From assembly GCA_963653155.1 (NCBI GenBank), contig CAVJWR010000016.1, forward strand, positions 1 to 43,109: a stretch of DNA of 43,109 bases, given 5' to 3'. Below the pieces are notes generated by a model. It worked only from the letters and a program-made list of their open reading frames with translations. It did not search any database and was not told where the DNA came from. Within the stretch, counting starts at the first letter, position 1; every line of letters starts with the position of its first letter. Positions 35,301-43,109 of the stretch are shown piece by piece. The translations under genes and the position numbers were made by a program. This DNA comes from UBA1731 sp963653155. GTDB lineage: Bacteria > Verrucomicrobiota > Kiritimatiellia > RFP12 > UBA1067.

Positions 35301-37400
35301 GTCCGCATCGGTGAAGTCGGCGGAGAGCCGCGTCATGGGTGTGCCCTTTGGACTCTGTCCGTAGAAGTTGTTTCCGTAGATCCAAACGCTGAACGTGTCG
35401 AACTTCGGCAACTTCAGCGGCATAGTGCGACGCAGGCGAACCTTCGGATTCGCCCCCGTCGCCCGGTAATCGAACCGCAACGTACCATCGCCGAAGAGCA
35501 GTCGGTCGTCGGCGTCGACAACTGTCGCGACGGCATTCTCGCCAGAAGCCGTCCATCCGGCGGCGGATTCCAGCCGATCGACAGGCGGCACTTCGTCCGC
35601 CCGCCGATTGGCCCAGACCATCTCGTACGGACGCCGCGCGTCTTTCGTGCCCTTCGGCGGTAGCAGCTTCTCGTCCAGCAGAATCTTCGCGTCATCGCCG
35701 TCAAACGCATTGTCCGAGACGCTTGCGTTTGCGCAGTTGCGCAGACGGACGGGATAGCGTGTCGCTGGCGGCGGGTTCGGATCACGTGCGCATCGCGCGA
35801 AGCGGTTGCCGCGAATCTCGATACCGTCCGTCGCCTCGACGTAGATGGCGGACGGTCCGATATCGTCGAACGTGTTGCCGATGACGCGTAGGTTGTGGTG
35901 GACACCAGCCGGGTAGTCCGAGGGGCCACCATCATGCTTCGCACGTACGGTCAGAGCACCGAGCAAATGTTCGCCGTTGAACCGCTTCGCGCATTTCTCG
36001 AACGTGCAGTTCCGTACGACGGCATCCGTGAACGGCCCCATCTCGTTCCAGAACACCATGTCGCAGGCCAGGATGACGGCCGCAGACTTGAGTCCGCGAA
36101 AGTGACAGTTCTCGATCGTGAACTTTCGCGTCTGCAGCAGGAACGCACGGGCTCGCGTGTTTTCGACGGAGCAGTTCGTGATGCGCACTTCGGGATAGTT
36201 CCGTTCGTTCGCCAAGAGGTCGCCGACACGCGGTGCGAAGCCATCCGACGCAATCGTGCCACGTCCCTTCTCGAACGATGCGAGCGTCAGATGTCCGCGC
36301 TGCGCCAGCGTCTCCGGATCGTAGACGGCGATGGTGTCGCCCGCTGCCGCCCAACCATCGAACATCGGACGTTCCTTGCGGTCGGTCGATCGACGTATGA
36401 ACTCGAATGCACCCGTCGCCACGTCGAACGCCTTGACCTCGCCGCCAAGAGAATGGACGTTGAGCGCGTCGTCGCCAAGCCCCTTGAAGTGGCAATCCTC
36501 CAGCGTCACCGATCCGGCACAGCCGACAAAGTGGATGCCGTCCGAGTTGGAGGCGCAGACGTGCGGATCGTCGGTGCGCGGACGAATCGAGAATCGGCGG
36601 AACACGAGGTCTTCGGACGGCGGCACGATCACGCAGCCTGTGGACGGCGTCCGCTCGACCTCGACGTTCTCGATGCGCCCACGCTTCACGCCATTCAGGA
36701 CCAGCGGGCCTTCGCCATCCCGGAAATAGCGCACGAGCATCCGGTGCCCGTTCGTGACAACCGCAAGCGACGGCCCTTTCGGAATCGTGATGCGCGCAAG
36801 GCGTTCGCCGACCATCCGATACGGCAACCCGACAAACGCCTCCTTGCCGTCAGCCGCCATTTCGTGCGTGATCTTGCGGTGTACCTCCAGCGCGGCGTCG
36901 GGCGAACCTTCGTCGTCGCATGTGTTCAGCTGGAAGAAGTGTTCCGCACCCGTCGTCGGAAACGGCTCGTCAATCCGAAAATCGAGTGTCCGCGCCGCCG
37001 CATCGACCGCCGTGACGCGTCCGACACACCCGATTGGATTGTCGGTCGTCACGGTGAAGTTCTCGATTGCGACGTCTTCGCAGTGGTAGAGATAGAACGC
37101 ACCGGATGACTCGGACTCCGCTCCGCATGGATTGCAGTGCATCTGGAGAATCGTACCCGCCTCGCCACGCAAGACGAGGTTCTTCTTCTCGCCAACCCAG
37201 ATGTGCTTCTGCAAGGCGTACGTGCCTTTCGGGAAGAAGACGACATCGCCGGACTTTGCGGCGGCGACGGCCTTGTAGATTTCCGCATGCGCCGGACGCG
37301 CCCCCGTCGGGTCCGCGCCGAAGGACGTGACATCCAACACGGCTGCGCGGGCGGAAAGCCCATACGCGGCCACAAAACCTAAAACCAAAAAGATACGCAT
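32331..37400 (-). CDS. 1689-aa secreted two-enzyme protein: GH110-like beta-helix plus GH101-like barrel
   Basis: After the signal peptide (MRIFLVLGFVAAYGLSARA), residues ~20-600 form a beta-helix with a pectate-lyase-3-type start (LDVTSFGADPTGARPAHAEI). It carries the GH110 trio: Asp287 (SNSDGIHF), Asp310 and Asp311 (GLGDDALNVHS). Beta-sandwich regions follow at ~610-780. From ~790 to 1530 a second region with supersandwich and barrel traits has candidate carboxylates Asp1145 (TAYCDVHTA) and Glu1193 (VSSEGGHQW), recalling retaining alpha-GalNAcases of the GH101 type (inference). The C-terminal ~140 residues look like an NPCBM-type module, broken by a 13-residue insert at ~1622-1634. AGGT lies 8 nt before the ATG. 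Second gene of arm 2. The family of the central domain should be treated as open. Confidence 0.78.
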   Translation of the reverse strand: MRIFLVLGFVAAYGLSARAAVLDVTSFGADPTGARPAHAEIYKAVAAAKSGDVVFFPKGTYALQKHIWVGEKKNLVLRGEAGTILQMHCNPCGAESESSGAFYLYHCEDVAIENFTVTTDNPIGCVGRVTAVDAAARTLDFRIDEPFPTTGAEHFFQLNTCDDEGSPDAALEVHRKITHEMAADGKEAFVGLPYRMVGERLARITIPKGPSLAVVTNGHRMLVRYFRDGEGPLVLNGVKRGRIENVEVERTPSTGCVIVPPSEDLVFRRFSIRPRTDDPHVCASNSDGIHFVGCAGSVTLEDCHFKGLGDDALNVHSLGGEVKAFDVATGAFEFIRRSTDRKERPMFDGWAAAGDTIAVYDPETLAQRGHLTLASFEKGRGTIASDGFAPRVGDLLANERNYPEVRITNCSVENTRARAFLLQTRKFTIENCHFRGLKSAAVILACDMVFWNEMGPFTDAVVRNCTFEKCAKRFNGEHLLGALTVRAKHDGGPSDYPAGVHHNLRVIGNTFDDIGPSAIYVEATDGIEIRGNRFARCARDPNPPPATRYPVRLRNCANASVSDNAFDGDDAKILLDEKLLPPKGTKDARRPYEMVWANRRADEVPPVDRLESAAGWTASGENAVATVVDADDRLLFGDGTLRFDYRATGANPKVRLRRTMPLKLPKFDTFSVWIYGNNFYGQSPKGTPMTRLSADFTDADGKSFSLDVATILHREWCKFQVKVPKELCARTLKGGCTFDGFTLKGGTNTEDRRLDLTSVCAFVEELKPLAFKPRAKRGVQVFKDQPQGVNTGAGRLPFPTVETTVVPPTSEADATLEFRTPTKPGVWDDLAFRIGKGPWIPLALGGGVWPRTAANKAEVRWQRIGNSLVADVVVKGGTVEELRFGGLGIDSESKSLPIPFYTYGRENWDERPQIVVVESAAGTRFVSATLDWTQSNASLAFPPDSGAELVQANGGARYRPKTDGMRNDVYERFVWTVSPKFEDTLPFIPNPVSPWRAVTGRAAWTSSGAASDRTPNREALFWHRRKGMRRLIVTDHETGWRDGDESYTFRTHPAPGRGGDKGQYDHARKLIDEFGFRYGPYNNFTDFAPVNGFWRSDRVSRTEDGNWKLAWSRCTAPKPLYGVEMCETLSPIIQRKFGFNTAYCDVHTAVTPWSRTDYDARVPGAGTFSQTFYAYGEIMQIQKRTWNGPVSSEGGHQWLYSGLTDQNYGQDRTYQLMRHPWIVDFNLLRMHPLTSDFGCFAGMLFGDANVPKGSPWQVVEPWTAVTLAFGHAAFLLPQDPVYAYFMTLAPASRYSQENVQKIRYADVRGRLLTTSEAVVSGEIAHNRVAVAYDGGTLVVVNGDPDGGWLSVRRGEGLLALPQWGFFCRGGETVAYSGWTKGGTNRVDFCRGGREDGYVFLHGRGVLTEFPGGATDGWLIRLAEAGGTEEIIPEKKHGDIEIGLPYAATRLVGLRGASNADVVKEVPFRVDAKGWTRFKRDANCYSYRATLPKGFVEPSADVYETWTLRSRDFVAPEPPVRAAAPRTLPKRFRRGVLKPDGTETELAASSGGFVRIGTATCGGKSQAGLAIHPPYRDGATGAVFACYTLTLGAQDRHFRAEVGKVDGTTPGDGILFKVAIRVGTGPSSSGNRPLQVLAERRVMQHRWEEIAADLSPFAGQRIQLYLLADPSGNTYGDGGAWANPVFFATP
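32504..32538. repeat. tandem GGGGCCTGTCCCC-type element inside the coding region
   Basis: GTGGCCTGTTCCCC (32504-32517) and GGGGCCTGTCCCC (32526-32538) are imperfect direct copies 22 nt apart; each is itself a GGGG...CCCC inverted repeat. Read on the minus strand they encode GTGPSSSGNRPLQ, an apparent in-frame insert in the C-terminal domain of the 1689-aa protein. Confidence 0.6.
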
Positions 37401-37464
37401 ACCCCATTACCTCATGTCTTCGTGACACTGTGCCTCTGTGTTAAAATCCATCGTTGAATTTAAC

Positions 37465-40400
37465 CTACCTCACAATAATGAAGAATCCACGATCAAGACT
37501 CAACTTGCCGAGGTCGGCGAACCCATCGCCCGCATACGCGAACGACAGCTCGTCCGTCAGGGAGTTGTTCAGCGCTACGATGGCTTCATGCACACCTGCA
37601 GTCAGCGTCTGCACCGTCTCGCCGTTCACGCGAATTGACAAAATGCCGGCACCGGAAATGTCCGCACGGACCTGAACCCTTTTGATAGGCTCGGAGCTCC
37701 GCAACGTCGCAACGAGCGAAGTGCCGTCCACAAGACGCACATGGCGATCCGCCGTCTCGACAACAGCCGGAGAGACGGACGATATCATAAGACGACGGTT
37801 GATGTCACGCGCATAGGCCGTGCGCCAGTCGGCCTCCAATGCGCCGATGTCACGAACGCCGTTGTAGATGCGTTGCCCGCCGAGCAAGTCTCGTTCGACC
37901 TGTGCGGACAGTGACGCGTCAGCCTGGTCGACGGCGGCACTCTCGATCAGCGGACGACCGACATCATCAACAGGAAGTTTCGCGAGTGTCGCGAGGATGT
38001 TGCCGTCGCCCGACTCGATTGCCGTGCGATAGGCGGCGTTGTTCTGGACGAAGCCGCCAACATCATTCGCGAAACAGCAGTGCGCATAGTTCGTCGGGCC
38101 AACCGCCCAGTCCCAGTCGCCGAGACGTCCGAGAACGAGCGTGTTTACCGTCGAACGGCTACGCAGACTATTCGCGCCGCCGAGCGAATCCAGCACCGTG
38201 CAGGAATCGACCGTGCCATAGTAGAAGATGCCGCCCCACCCGCCGTTGCCGGCGCAGACGTTGTTCTTCGTGAGGCATCCGTACAGGTTTGCGTCGCTCG
38301 CCGCACCGCCGCCGTAGAGTGCCGCATTCCCGTCGAAGACGCAGTTGATCGACGTACCGTAGTAGACGCCGCCACCGCGAAACGCCTTGTTTCCGACGAA
38401 GACGCAATCGCGGACTACACACGACAGGCTCGCCGCGCGAACCCCCGCACCGCAACCGTCATCGTCGCCATGCAGACCGACGCCCGCATCGCTTGCGCCA
38501 CGCGTGAAGCAGTTCGTGAACGTGAAGCCCTCGACCGCCGCGTTCGCCTGAAGGTAGATGCCGCGAATCGCGTCCTTGCCCAAGCCCGTGTCGATGACCG
38601 CCTGATACGCCGCGTTGTTCGCGCTGTCCACAGTCGTCGCGGGAGCACCCTCAATGACCGTCGCCGCCGCGCCGTCCCGTGACGCAAGTGTGACGCCGAC
38701 CGGTACGACGCCGCGTGCGCGGATGCTCTTCGCCGTGTTCTGGATCATCGTCCCTTCGCGATACGTGCCGGGCAACGCCATCACCGTTTGCCCCGAAACC
38801 AAATTGGGATTCGTGAGTGCGGCCGCAAGCGTCCGGTAGGCCGTCGCCGGATTGTAGCCGAACTTCTCGGTGTCGCTTCCGTTCACCGCATCAACGTACC
38901 ACGTCGAAGAGTAGATCGGCTCGATGACGCCATCCGCGCCACCGGAAACCGTGAGCGTCGGCAGACCCGCCGTCGATTCGGTGAAGAGGTTCGTGACGCC
39001 ATTCACGACGAATCCGGCGAGCGGACGCGTCGAGCCGGGCACAAAGCTAATCGTCAGCGTCTCGCCCTCCTTCAGCTCGTTGAAGCCGAACGTGCCGCCG
39101 GACACGACCTCGTAGCCCGCGCCCTTCGCGACATACACGCCGCCAGCAAACGTCTCCTGCACCGCACCCGCGATGAGCCGCCCCGCATCGTCGAACTGCC
39201 ACGGGGTGCCGTTGAAATCCATCGGACAGGCATACCACCACGATTCGCCCAGATCGCCGTCCGCAGGAATCGCCGCCGCCGACAATGCCGGCGACTGCGC
39301 GAAGAGCCGCACGTCCAAGGCATCCGCGTTGCATAGCATCGGGTCTGCCGCGACGAAGCCCATGCCCGACGGATCGAAGCCATTGAGGACACAGCCCGTC
39401 ACGCCGCCCTTCGCGAACGCCGTCGGGCCTTTGCCCCGGTCGATGACGCTGTTGATGGCACAGGCGGCGAGGCTGCCGCCCGATGCCCAGATCGCCCGCG
39501 CCCCATCGCCGACGAACGTTGTATTGAAGATTTTCGTGACGTATGCGTTCCACACACCGAGGAACGGACGCGACGGCGTAGTCACCACGTTGCCGCCGAT
39601 GACGCACGACACGAACGCCGGCTCGATCGCAAGGCCGATGCCGCCCGTGTTGTCGCGAATGAGGCACCGCTCAAACCACGCCGTGCCGAGCGCATAGTTC
39701 TTGCCGACGTTGTTGGTGATGATGCAGTCGACGAGTTCCAAGTCCTGTCCGTATGAGTAGAGCGCACCACGTCCGTCAGCCCCTTCCCAACGGTCGCTGT
39801 CGCCCGAATAGCCGCCCGTCAGCGTCACGCCCTGAATCTGCGCGGAAGAATTCAGCGCGGCGACAAGTGTCGCATTCGGGCCATACGTGCCCGTGTCGGG
39901 ATCGGCCTCGCCTTGAATGACCGTCTGCTCCGCACCGTCAAGACCGCGCACCGTGATGTTCTTCGAGCCGAACGCGACACGCGATTTCATGAGATTGTTC
40001 ACGACGCCATTCCCTTCCGCATAGACGCCGGGACACAACAGGACGAGTCCCGTACGATCCAAGGAATCAATCGCCGCCTGAATCGTCCGGAACGGCTTTT
40101 CGGATGAGCCGTCGGCGGTGGCGTCATCCGTCGCGTTCGGATCGCAATAGCGAACGTTCGACGATTCGTAGGAGGCCTCGACGGTCAGCGCACTGTCTGT
40201 CGTACGCGGCGGAATGAACCACGCCGTGTTCCAGCCGCCATCGTTGCCGCGCACGGGCAGACGCGACGAGTGAACCCTGTTCGTGTTCACGCCAACGATA
40301 TCCCGGTATCCGCAATCGGACAGCCAAAAGCGGCGGAACGTCTGGCCGCTCTGCGACACGGCGCACAACCGAACGCTCGCCGGATAGGTTTCGGGGTATA

Positions 40401-41643
40401 TCCACGCCGCCGTGCGGTGCGGACGATCCACGCCGTCAAAGCTGACGTATTCGCTGCTGCCGCAGATCGCGCCGCTCGCCGGCGTGACGACCGTCTGCGA
40501 TGCGCCCGCGCAAATCGTCGCGGCATCGGACACGATCGCGTTCCCGTAGAGATCCTTGAATCGGTCAACGCCCGACGGCAGAGGGAACAGGCTCTCGTCC
40601 GCCAAGGCGTCCACACGCCCAGCGGTCTCGGCGACCGAGCCCTTGCGAATGCGGATGTCACCCGTCGTCGGGGCCAGCACACACCGCGTCGAGACCGTAT
40701 CTACGACGACATTCGACTGACAACCGCCATTCGCCTCCGTACTGCCGTCGTCCGTGCGGAAAGACGACACCGCAAACAGGCAGGAGTAGTACCATGTCGG
40801 CTTGTTGGCGTAGAGCGCGTGGCGATTGTTGGCGAACGTCGTATTGACGAAGCGGCTATTGACCGTACGAACGTTGTCGGCATCCGCATCCATGCGCGTC
40901 TCGCGATCGACGGCCCGGTTGTTGAAGACGCGCGAATTGAGGACATTGCATTGGGTGAACGAAAACGGCAACGCACCGCCGCTGTTCTTGTAGAACGTAT
41001 TGTTCTCGATGCGGCAGCGGACGAGCGAGCCACCCGTCACCAGAGAGAGCGCACCATAGCAGTTCGAGATCACGCAATCGACAAGCGCAAACGTCTTCGG
41101 ATAGGTCTGGTCGCCATTCCAGCAGAGGACGGCACCGCCCGAACCGCGCGGCTGCGCGTTGACGTCCAGCGTCGCGCCGTCACGCAACGTGAAACCCTCG
41201 ACGACAATCTCCTTGCTTTCGTCCATTTCGACGTCAATGCAACGGGTCGCCGAATCGTAGTCGGTCGTTCCCGTCGAGCCGTAGCCGCCCGTTGGGCCGA
41301 GTTTGCCGACGATGTGCGTGACGGCCGCGCCGCCCGTCGAGACGATGCGCATGCTCTTCGCGCCGAGGTGCAGGCGGCTCCGTCCCCACCAGTGCGTCGA
41401 TGTCGTCCCGCGCCCGACATCGTTGCTGTAAGCGCCAGGCGCAACCCAGATCGTCGCATCCGCCATCGCCGCATTGTACATGGCCTGAATCGTGGCCTTG
41501 GCGCGTTCGGGTGTCGTGCCGTCGTTCGTGTCGTCACCCTTTTCGGCATCCACATAATATGTAGCGACATCAAACGCCGCGTATCCGGCAAGCGCAAATG
41601 CAACCGCAAACAACGAAATACAGCATTTCTTCATTGGCAACAT
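37465..41643 (-). CDS. giant secreted triple beta-helix protein 2
   Basis: A 1392-aa intact paralogue of the gene at 19337-23362. ATG 41643 (MLPMKKCC) is chosen because AAAGGAG lies 7-8 nt upstream; a longer frame to 41676 has no such site. A signal peptide (ISLFAVAFALAGYAA) is followed by three beta-helix modules, each introduced by a DUF1565-like block: ATYYVDAEKGDDTNDG..KATIQAMYNAAM; VRYCDPNATDDATADG..RTIQAAIDSL; TWYVDAVNGSD..YRTLAAALTNP. A choice-of-anchor-Q-like YNGVRDIGALEAD precedes a C-terminal sandwich ending RGFFIIVR. Helix coils carry the usual ladder (VVRDCVFVGNKAFRGGGVYYGTSINC). No catalytic residues can be named. It is the first gene of arm 2, behind a strong promoter. Confidence 0.88.
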   Translation of the reverse strand: MLPMKKCCISLFAVAFALAGYAAFDVATYYVDAEKGDDTNDGTTPERAKATIQAMYNAAMADATIWVAPGAYSNDVGRGTTSTHWWGRSRLHLGAKSMRIVSTGGAAVTHIVGKLGPTGGYGSTGTTDYDSATRCIDVEMDESKEIVVEGFTLRDGATLDVNAQPRGSGGAVLCWNGDQTYPKTFALVDCVISNCYGALSLVTGGSLVRCRIENNTFYKNSGGALPFSFTQCNVLNSRVFNNRAVDRETRMDADADNVRTVNSRFVNTTFANNRHALYANKPTWYYSCLFAVSSFRTDDGSTEANGGCQSNVVVDTVSTRCVLAPTTGDIRIRKGSVAETAGRVDALADESLFPLPSGVDRFKDLYGNAIVSDAATICAGASQTVVTPASGAICGSSEYVSFDGVDRPHRTAAWIYPETYPASVRLCAVSQSGQTFRRFWLSDCGYRDIVGVNTNRVHSSRLPVRGNDGGWNTAWFIPPRTTDSALTVEASYESSNVRYCDPNATDDATADGSSEKPFRTIQAAIDSLDRTGLVLLCPGVYAEGNGVVNNLMKSRVAFGSKNITVRGLDGAEQTVIQGEADPDTGTYGPNATLVAALNSSAQIQGVTLTGGYSGDSDRWEGADGRGALYSYGQDLELVDCIITNNVGKNYALGTAWFERCLIRDNTGGIGLAIEPAFVSCVIGGNVVTTPSRPFLGVWNAYVTKIFNTTFVGDGARAIWASGGSLAACAINSVIDRGKGPTAFAKGGVTGCVLNGFDPSGMGFVAADPMLCNADALDVRLFAQSPALSAAAIPADGDLGESWWYACPMDFNGTPWQFDDAGRLIAGAVQETFAGGVYVAKGAGYEVVSGGTFGFNELKEGETLTISFVPGSTRPLAGFVVNGVTNLFTESTAGLPTLTVSGGADGVIEPIYSSTWYVDAVNGSDTEKFGYNPATAYRTLAAALTNPNLVSGQTVMALPGTYREGTMIQNTAKSIRARGVVPVGVTLASRDGAAATVIEGAPATTVDSANNAAYQAVIDTGLGKDAIRGIYLQANAAVEGFTFTNCFTRGASDAGVGLHGDDDGCGAGVRAASLSCVVRDCVFVGNKAFRGGGVYYGTSINCVFDGNAALYGGGAASDANLYGCLTKNNVCAGNGGWGGIFYYGTVDSCTVLDSLGGANSLRSRSTVNTLVLGRLGDWDWAVGPTNYAHCCFANDVGGFVQNNAAYRTAIESGDGNILATLAKLPVDDVGRPLIESAAVDQADASLSAQVERDLLGGQRIYNGVRDIGALEADWRTAYARDINRRLMISSVSPAVVETADRHVRLVDGTSLVATLRSSEPIKRVQVRADISGAGILSIRVNGETVQTLTAGVHEAIVALNNSLTDELSFAYAGDGFADLGKLSLDRGFFIIVR

Positions 41644-41932
41644 GATGAGACTCCTTTTGGGCATCATAGGGATCAAGCACCATGCTTTCCCCTATTGCCC
41701 AGCAAGATATCAAACCCGACACCAGGAGTCAAGCAAATTGATAATAGCAAGTGCTTATTGGTTTTTTTTTTACACTATACGATATCCATGTCATTCACGT
41801 CCAATGACCTGCAGAATTGGGATCTTGTCAAAATGCCGATCCCGTGAAAACAGGACTAAGCACGCCCGAACTGGAAATCGCATGATTGCCTCTTTGTTTT
41901 TGTTTTGGGTTGTCACGCCGCTAAATGGTACA
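41644..41932. other. intergenic region between arm 2 and the ATPase gene
   Basis: Apart from the arm 2 promoter and its A/T tract, I see no gene, tRNA or convincing terminator in these 289 nt. The region is more AT-rich than its neighbours. The T-run near 41763 is not preceded by a stable hairpin. Confidence 0.6.
41704..41732 (-). promoter_or_regulatory. promoter of beta-helix gene 2 / arm 2
   Basis: Minus-strand TTGACT (41732-41727), a 17-nt spacer, TATCTT (41709-41704). A 10-A tract around 41763-41772 (read on the minus strand) lies upstream as a possible UP element. The leader is about 55 nt and contains AAAGGAG. Confidence 0.68.
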
Positions 41933-43109
41933 TTAAGCGCAAAGGGCCGTAATCGGCACGACGTAGACGCCGTCTTCCTCGCGGCGATAGGATAGGCCCG
42001 ACTTCCCGACGATGACGGCCAGCGCGTGCGGTGGATTGTTCCTGAACTTGGACGCTATGCGCACGAGCGTCCGCGCCGCCTCGTCGACCTGCGCCGGGTC
42101 AAGCTTGATCTCGAATGCGCTCCAGCCGTCATCCGGCGTCTGAATCACGGCGTCAAAGTCGTCCCCATCGTAGTCCTGATAATGGTAGAGCGTCCCCTCC
42201 ATCGCCTCGGCATAGATCTCCAAGTCGCGCATCACAAGCGACTCGAAGAGCAGACCGAACGTGCGCAAGTCGCGCAGCAGCGTCTTTGGCGTCGCCTGTA
42301 GGAGCGCCGCCGCGAGCGAAGGGTCGCAGAACCGCCGCTTGGCCATCTGCTTGACGCGCACGGGAGAACGCAGAAACGTAGAGAACGGCGGCGTGTCTCG
42401 CAACAGAAAGAGGCGGTTGAATGCACCAATGTAGTCCGTCACCGTGTTGATGCTGAGGCTCGAATCGTCGAACTCCGCAATGTCGTTGCGTATCGTGTTA
42501 GTGCTGGCCGTCGTCGATTCGTTCCTCGCCAGCGAACGAAGGCACTTACGGATCTTCACCGGGTCGCGCTCGATGCCATCAAGCTTCGCCATGTCGATAT
42601 CAATGACATTCTCAACATACTGGCGAGGGATCGCAAGTGCCTGATGGGAAGTCTTGCCCAGCGAGCCCGGCCAGCCACCACGCATGACGAGTTCGATAAG
42701 TTCTTCCAACTCCGGTGGCTTGACCGACTTCACCCCAATTGCCGCACCCGAGCAGATGTTCTTGAGAGAAACGGCGCAGGCCGAATGTCCGCTTTCCTGA
42801 AGCGACATCGGATGCATCGCGAGGCGTGCAATCCGTCCCGTGCCGGAATGCAGGACACCTTTCCTCTGGGGCGTCGCCGATCCCGTAAGGATGAAGTGTC
42901 CGCACGCGCCGCTCTCGTCAACCGCCGCACGGACGGCATCCCAGATTGCCGGCACCTCCTGCCATTCGTCAATCAGGTGCGGCGTCTCTCCTGATAGCGC
43001 CTGATTGACGTCTAAACGAGCCAGCTGCCGATTCGCGAAGTTGTCCTTCGGGCTTCCGACGAAGAACGCGCTCTGCGCATGCATCGAAGACGTCCAGGTC
43101 TTTCCACAC
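41933..43109 (-). CDS. AAA_14/DUF4143 ATPase, 5' end outside the window
   Basis: At least 391 residues, truncated at its N-terminus by the window edge. The first visible codons read CGKTWTSSMHAQ, the end of a Walker A motif, so the frame continues beyond the edge and the ATG at 43084 is internal. HLIDEWQEVPAIWDAVR is the Walker B region, and GHFILTGSATPQ the sensor typical of AAA_14. The C-terminal ~200 residues are a DUF4143 domain, with a restriction-nuclease-like core (DFDAVIQTPDDGWSAFEIKL, with Asp/Glu-x-Lys residues). These proteins are widespread, often in variable regions, and their function is not settled. It is transcribed in the same direction as the glycan island but 289 nt upstream of it. 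Confidence 0.88.
   Translation of the reverse strand, partial: CGKTWTSSMHAQSAFFVGSPKDNFANRQLARLDVNQALSGETPHLIDEWQEVPAIWDAVRAAVDESGACGHFILTGSATPQRKGVLHSGTGRIARLAMHPMSLQESGHSACAVSLKNICSGAAIGVKSVKPPELEELIELVMRGGWPGSLGKTSHQALAIPRQYVENVIDIDMAKLDGIERDPVKIRKCLRSLARNESTTASTNTIRNDIAEFDDSSLSINTVTDYIGAFNRLFLLRDTPPFSTFLRSPVRVKQMAKRRFCDPSLAAALLQATPKTLLRDLRTFGLLFESLVMRDLEIYAEAMEGTLYHYQDYDGDDFDAVIQTPDDGWSAFEIKLDPAQVDEAARTLVRIASKFRNNPPHALAVIVGKSGLSYRREEDGVYVVPITALCA

Noticed and set aside
19337..41643. Repeated short motifs that might look like a CRISPR array
   Set aside because: The periodicity is in the protein (beta-helix coils) and the DNA is not repeated at fixed spacing; no cas gene is present.
12600..41700. 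SusC/SusD-type polysaccharide utilisation locus
   Set aside because: No TonB-dependent receptor or SusD-like lipoprotein is encoded anywhere in the window.
41745..41775. Possible terminator (T-run near 41763)
   Set aside because: The preceding AATAGCAAGTGCTTATT has only a two-base loop if fully paired and does not form a stable hairpin; the tract fits better as an upstream A-tract of the arm 2 promoter.

Overview
The window is GC-rich, densely coded bacterial chromosome, apparently a metagenome-derived scaffold, because it carries three runs of exactly 10 N. Secreted multi-domain glycosidases, giant right-handed beta-helix proteins, a GldA/GldFG-type ABC module with DUF4340, and the absence of any SusC/SusD pair suggest a PVC-superphylum gut bacterium (Kiritimatiellota or Verrucomicrobiota-like). 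That placement is inference; no rRNA or other phylogenetic marker gene is present.

Left part (1-12.6 kb), mostly cell-maintenance genes. A minus-strand run reads from about 8.05 kb down to 1: ABC ATPase (gldA-like), fused permease/GldG protein, DUF4340 protein, SDR epimerase, a lipoprotein with a glycosidase-like barrel, a CNNM/CBS transporter-like protein, and the first codons of another gene. Several of these genes overlap by 4 nt. Divergently on the plus strand lie tRNA-Leu(GAG), tRNA-Tyr(GUA), a secreted SGNH esterase, a Tat-exported TIM-barrel sugar isomerase-like lipoprotein, a Xer recombinase and an M24 Xaa-Pro aminopeptidase.

Right part (12.6-41.7 kb), a glycan-degradation island on the minus strand in two arms. 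Each arm starts with a strong promoter and a giant secreted triple beta-helix protein. Arm 2 (41.6 to 27.8 kb) continues with a 1689-aa enzyme combining a GH110-like domain and a second putative glycosidase barrel, a sialate O-acetylesterase, a GH43-like enzyme and a GH110 alpha-galactosidase. Arm 1 (23.4 to 12.6 kb) continues with a small secreted beta-sandwich protein, a DUF6067-like glycosidase and a GH-A-like glycosidase. The set fits stepwise removal of O-acetyl-sialate, alpha-galactose and possibly GalNAc from host mucin-type O-glycans (inference).

Between the arms sits vapBC (plus strand), then a 3.6-kb minus-strand cassette (gntR/lacI-type regulator, pyridoxal kinase, hipA, hipB) bounded by two identical 21-bp direct repeats. 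This looks like an inserted unit or a site-specific recombination product. The window ends in a 5'-truncated AAA_14/DUF4143 ATPase.

Promoters are unusually readable. Five minus- or plus-strand genes have an extended -10 (TGnTATAAT-like), and in four of these it lies only 7-10 nt before the start codon, predicting leaderless or nearly leaderless mRNAs. The tRNA, vapBC and beta-helix promoters have -35/-10 pairs with 17-nt spacers.
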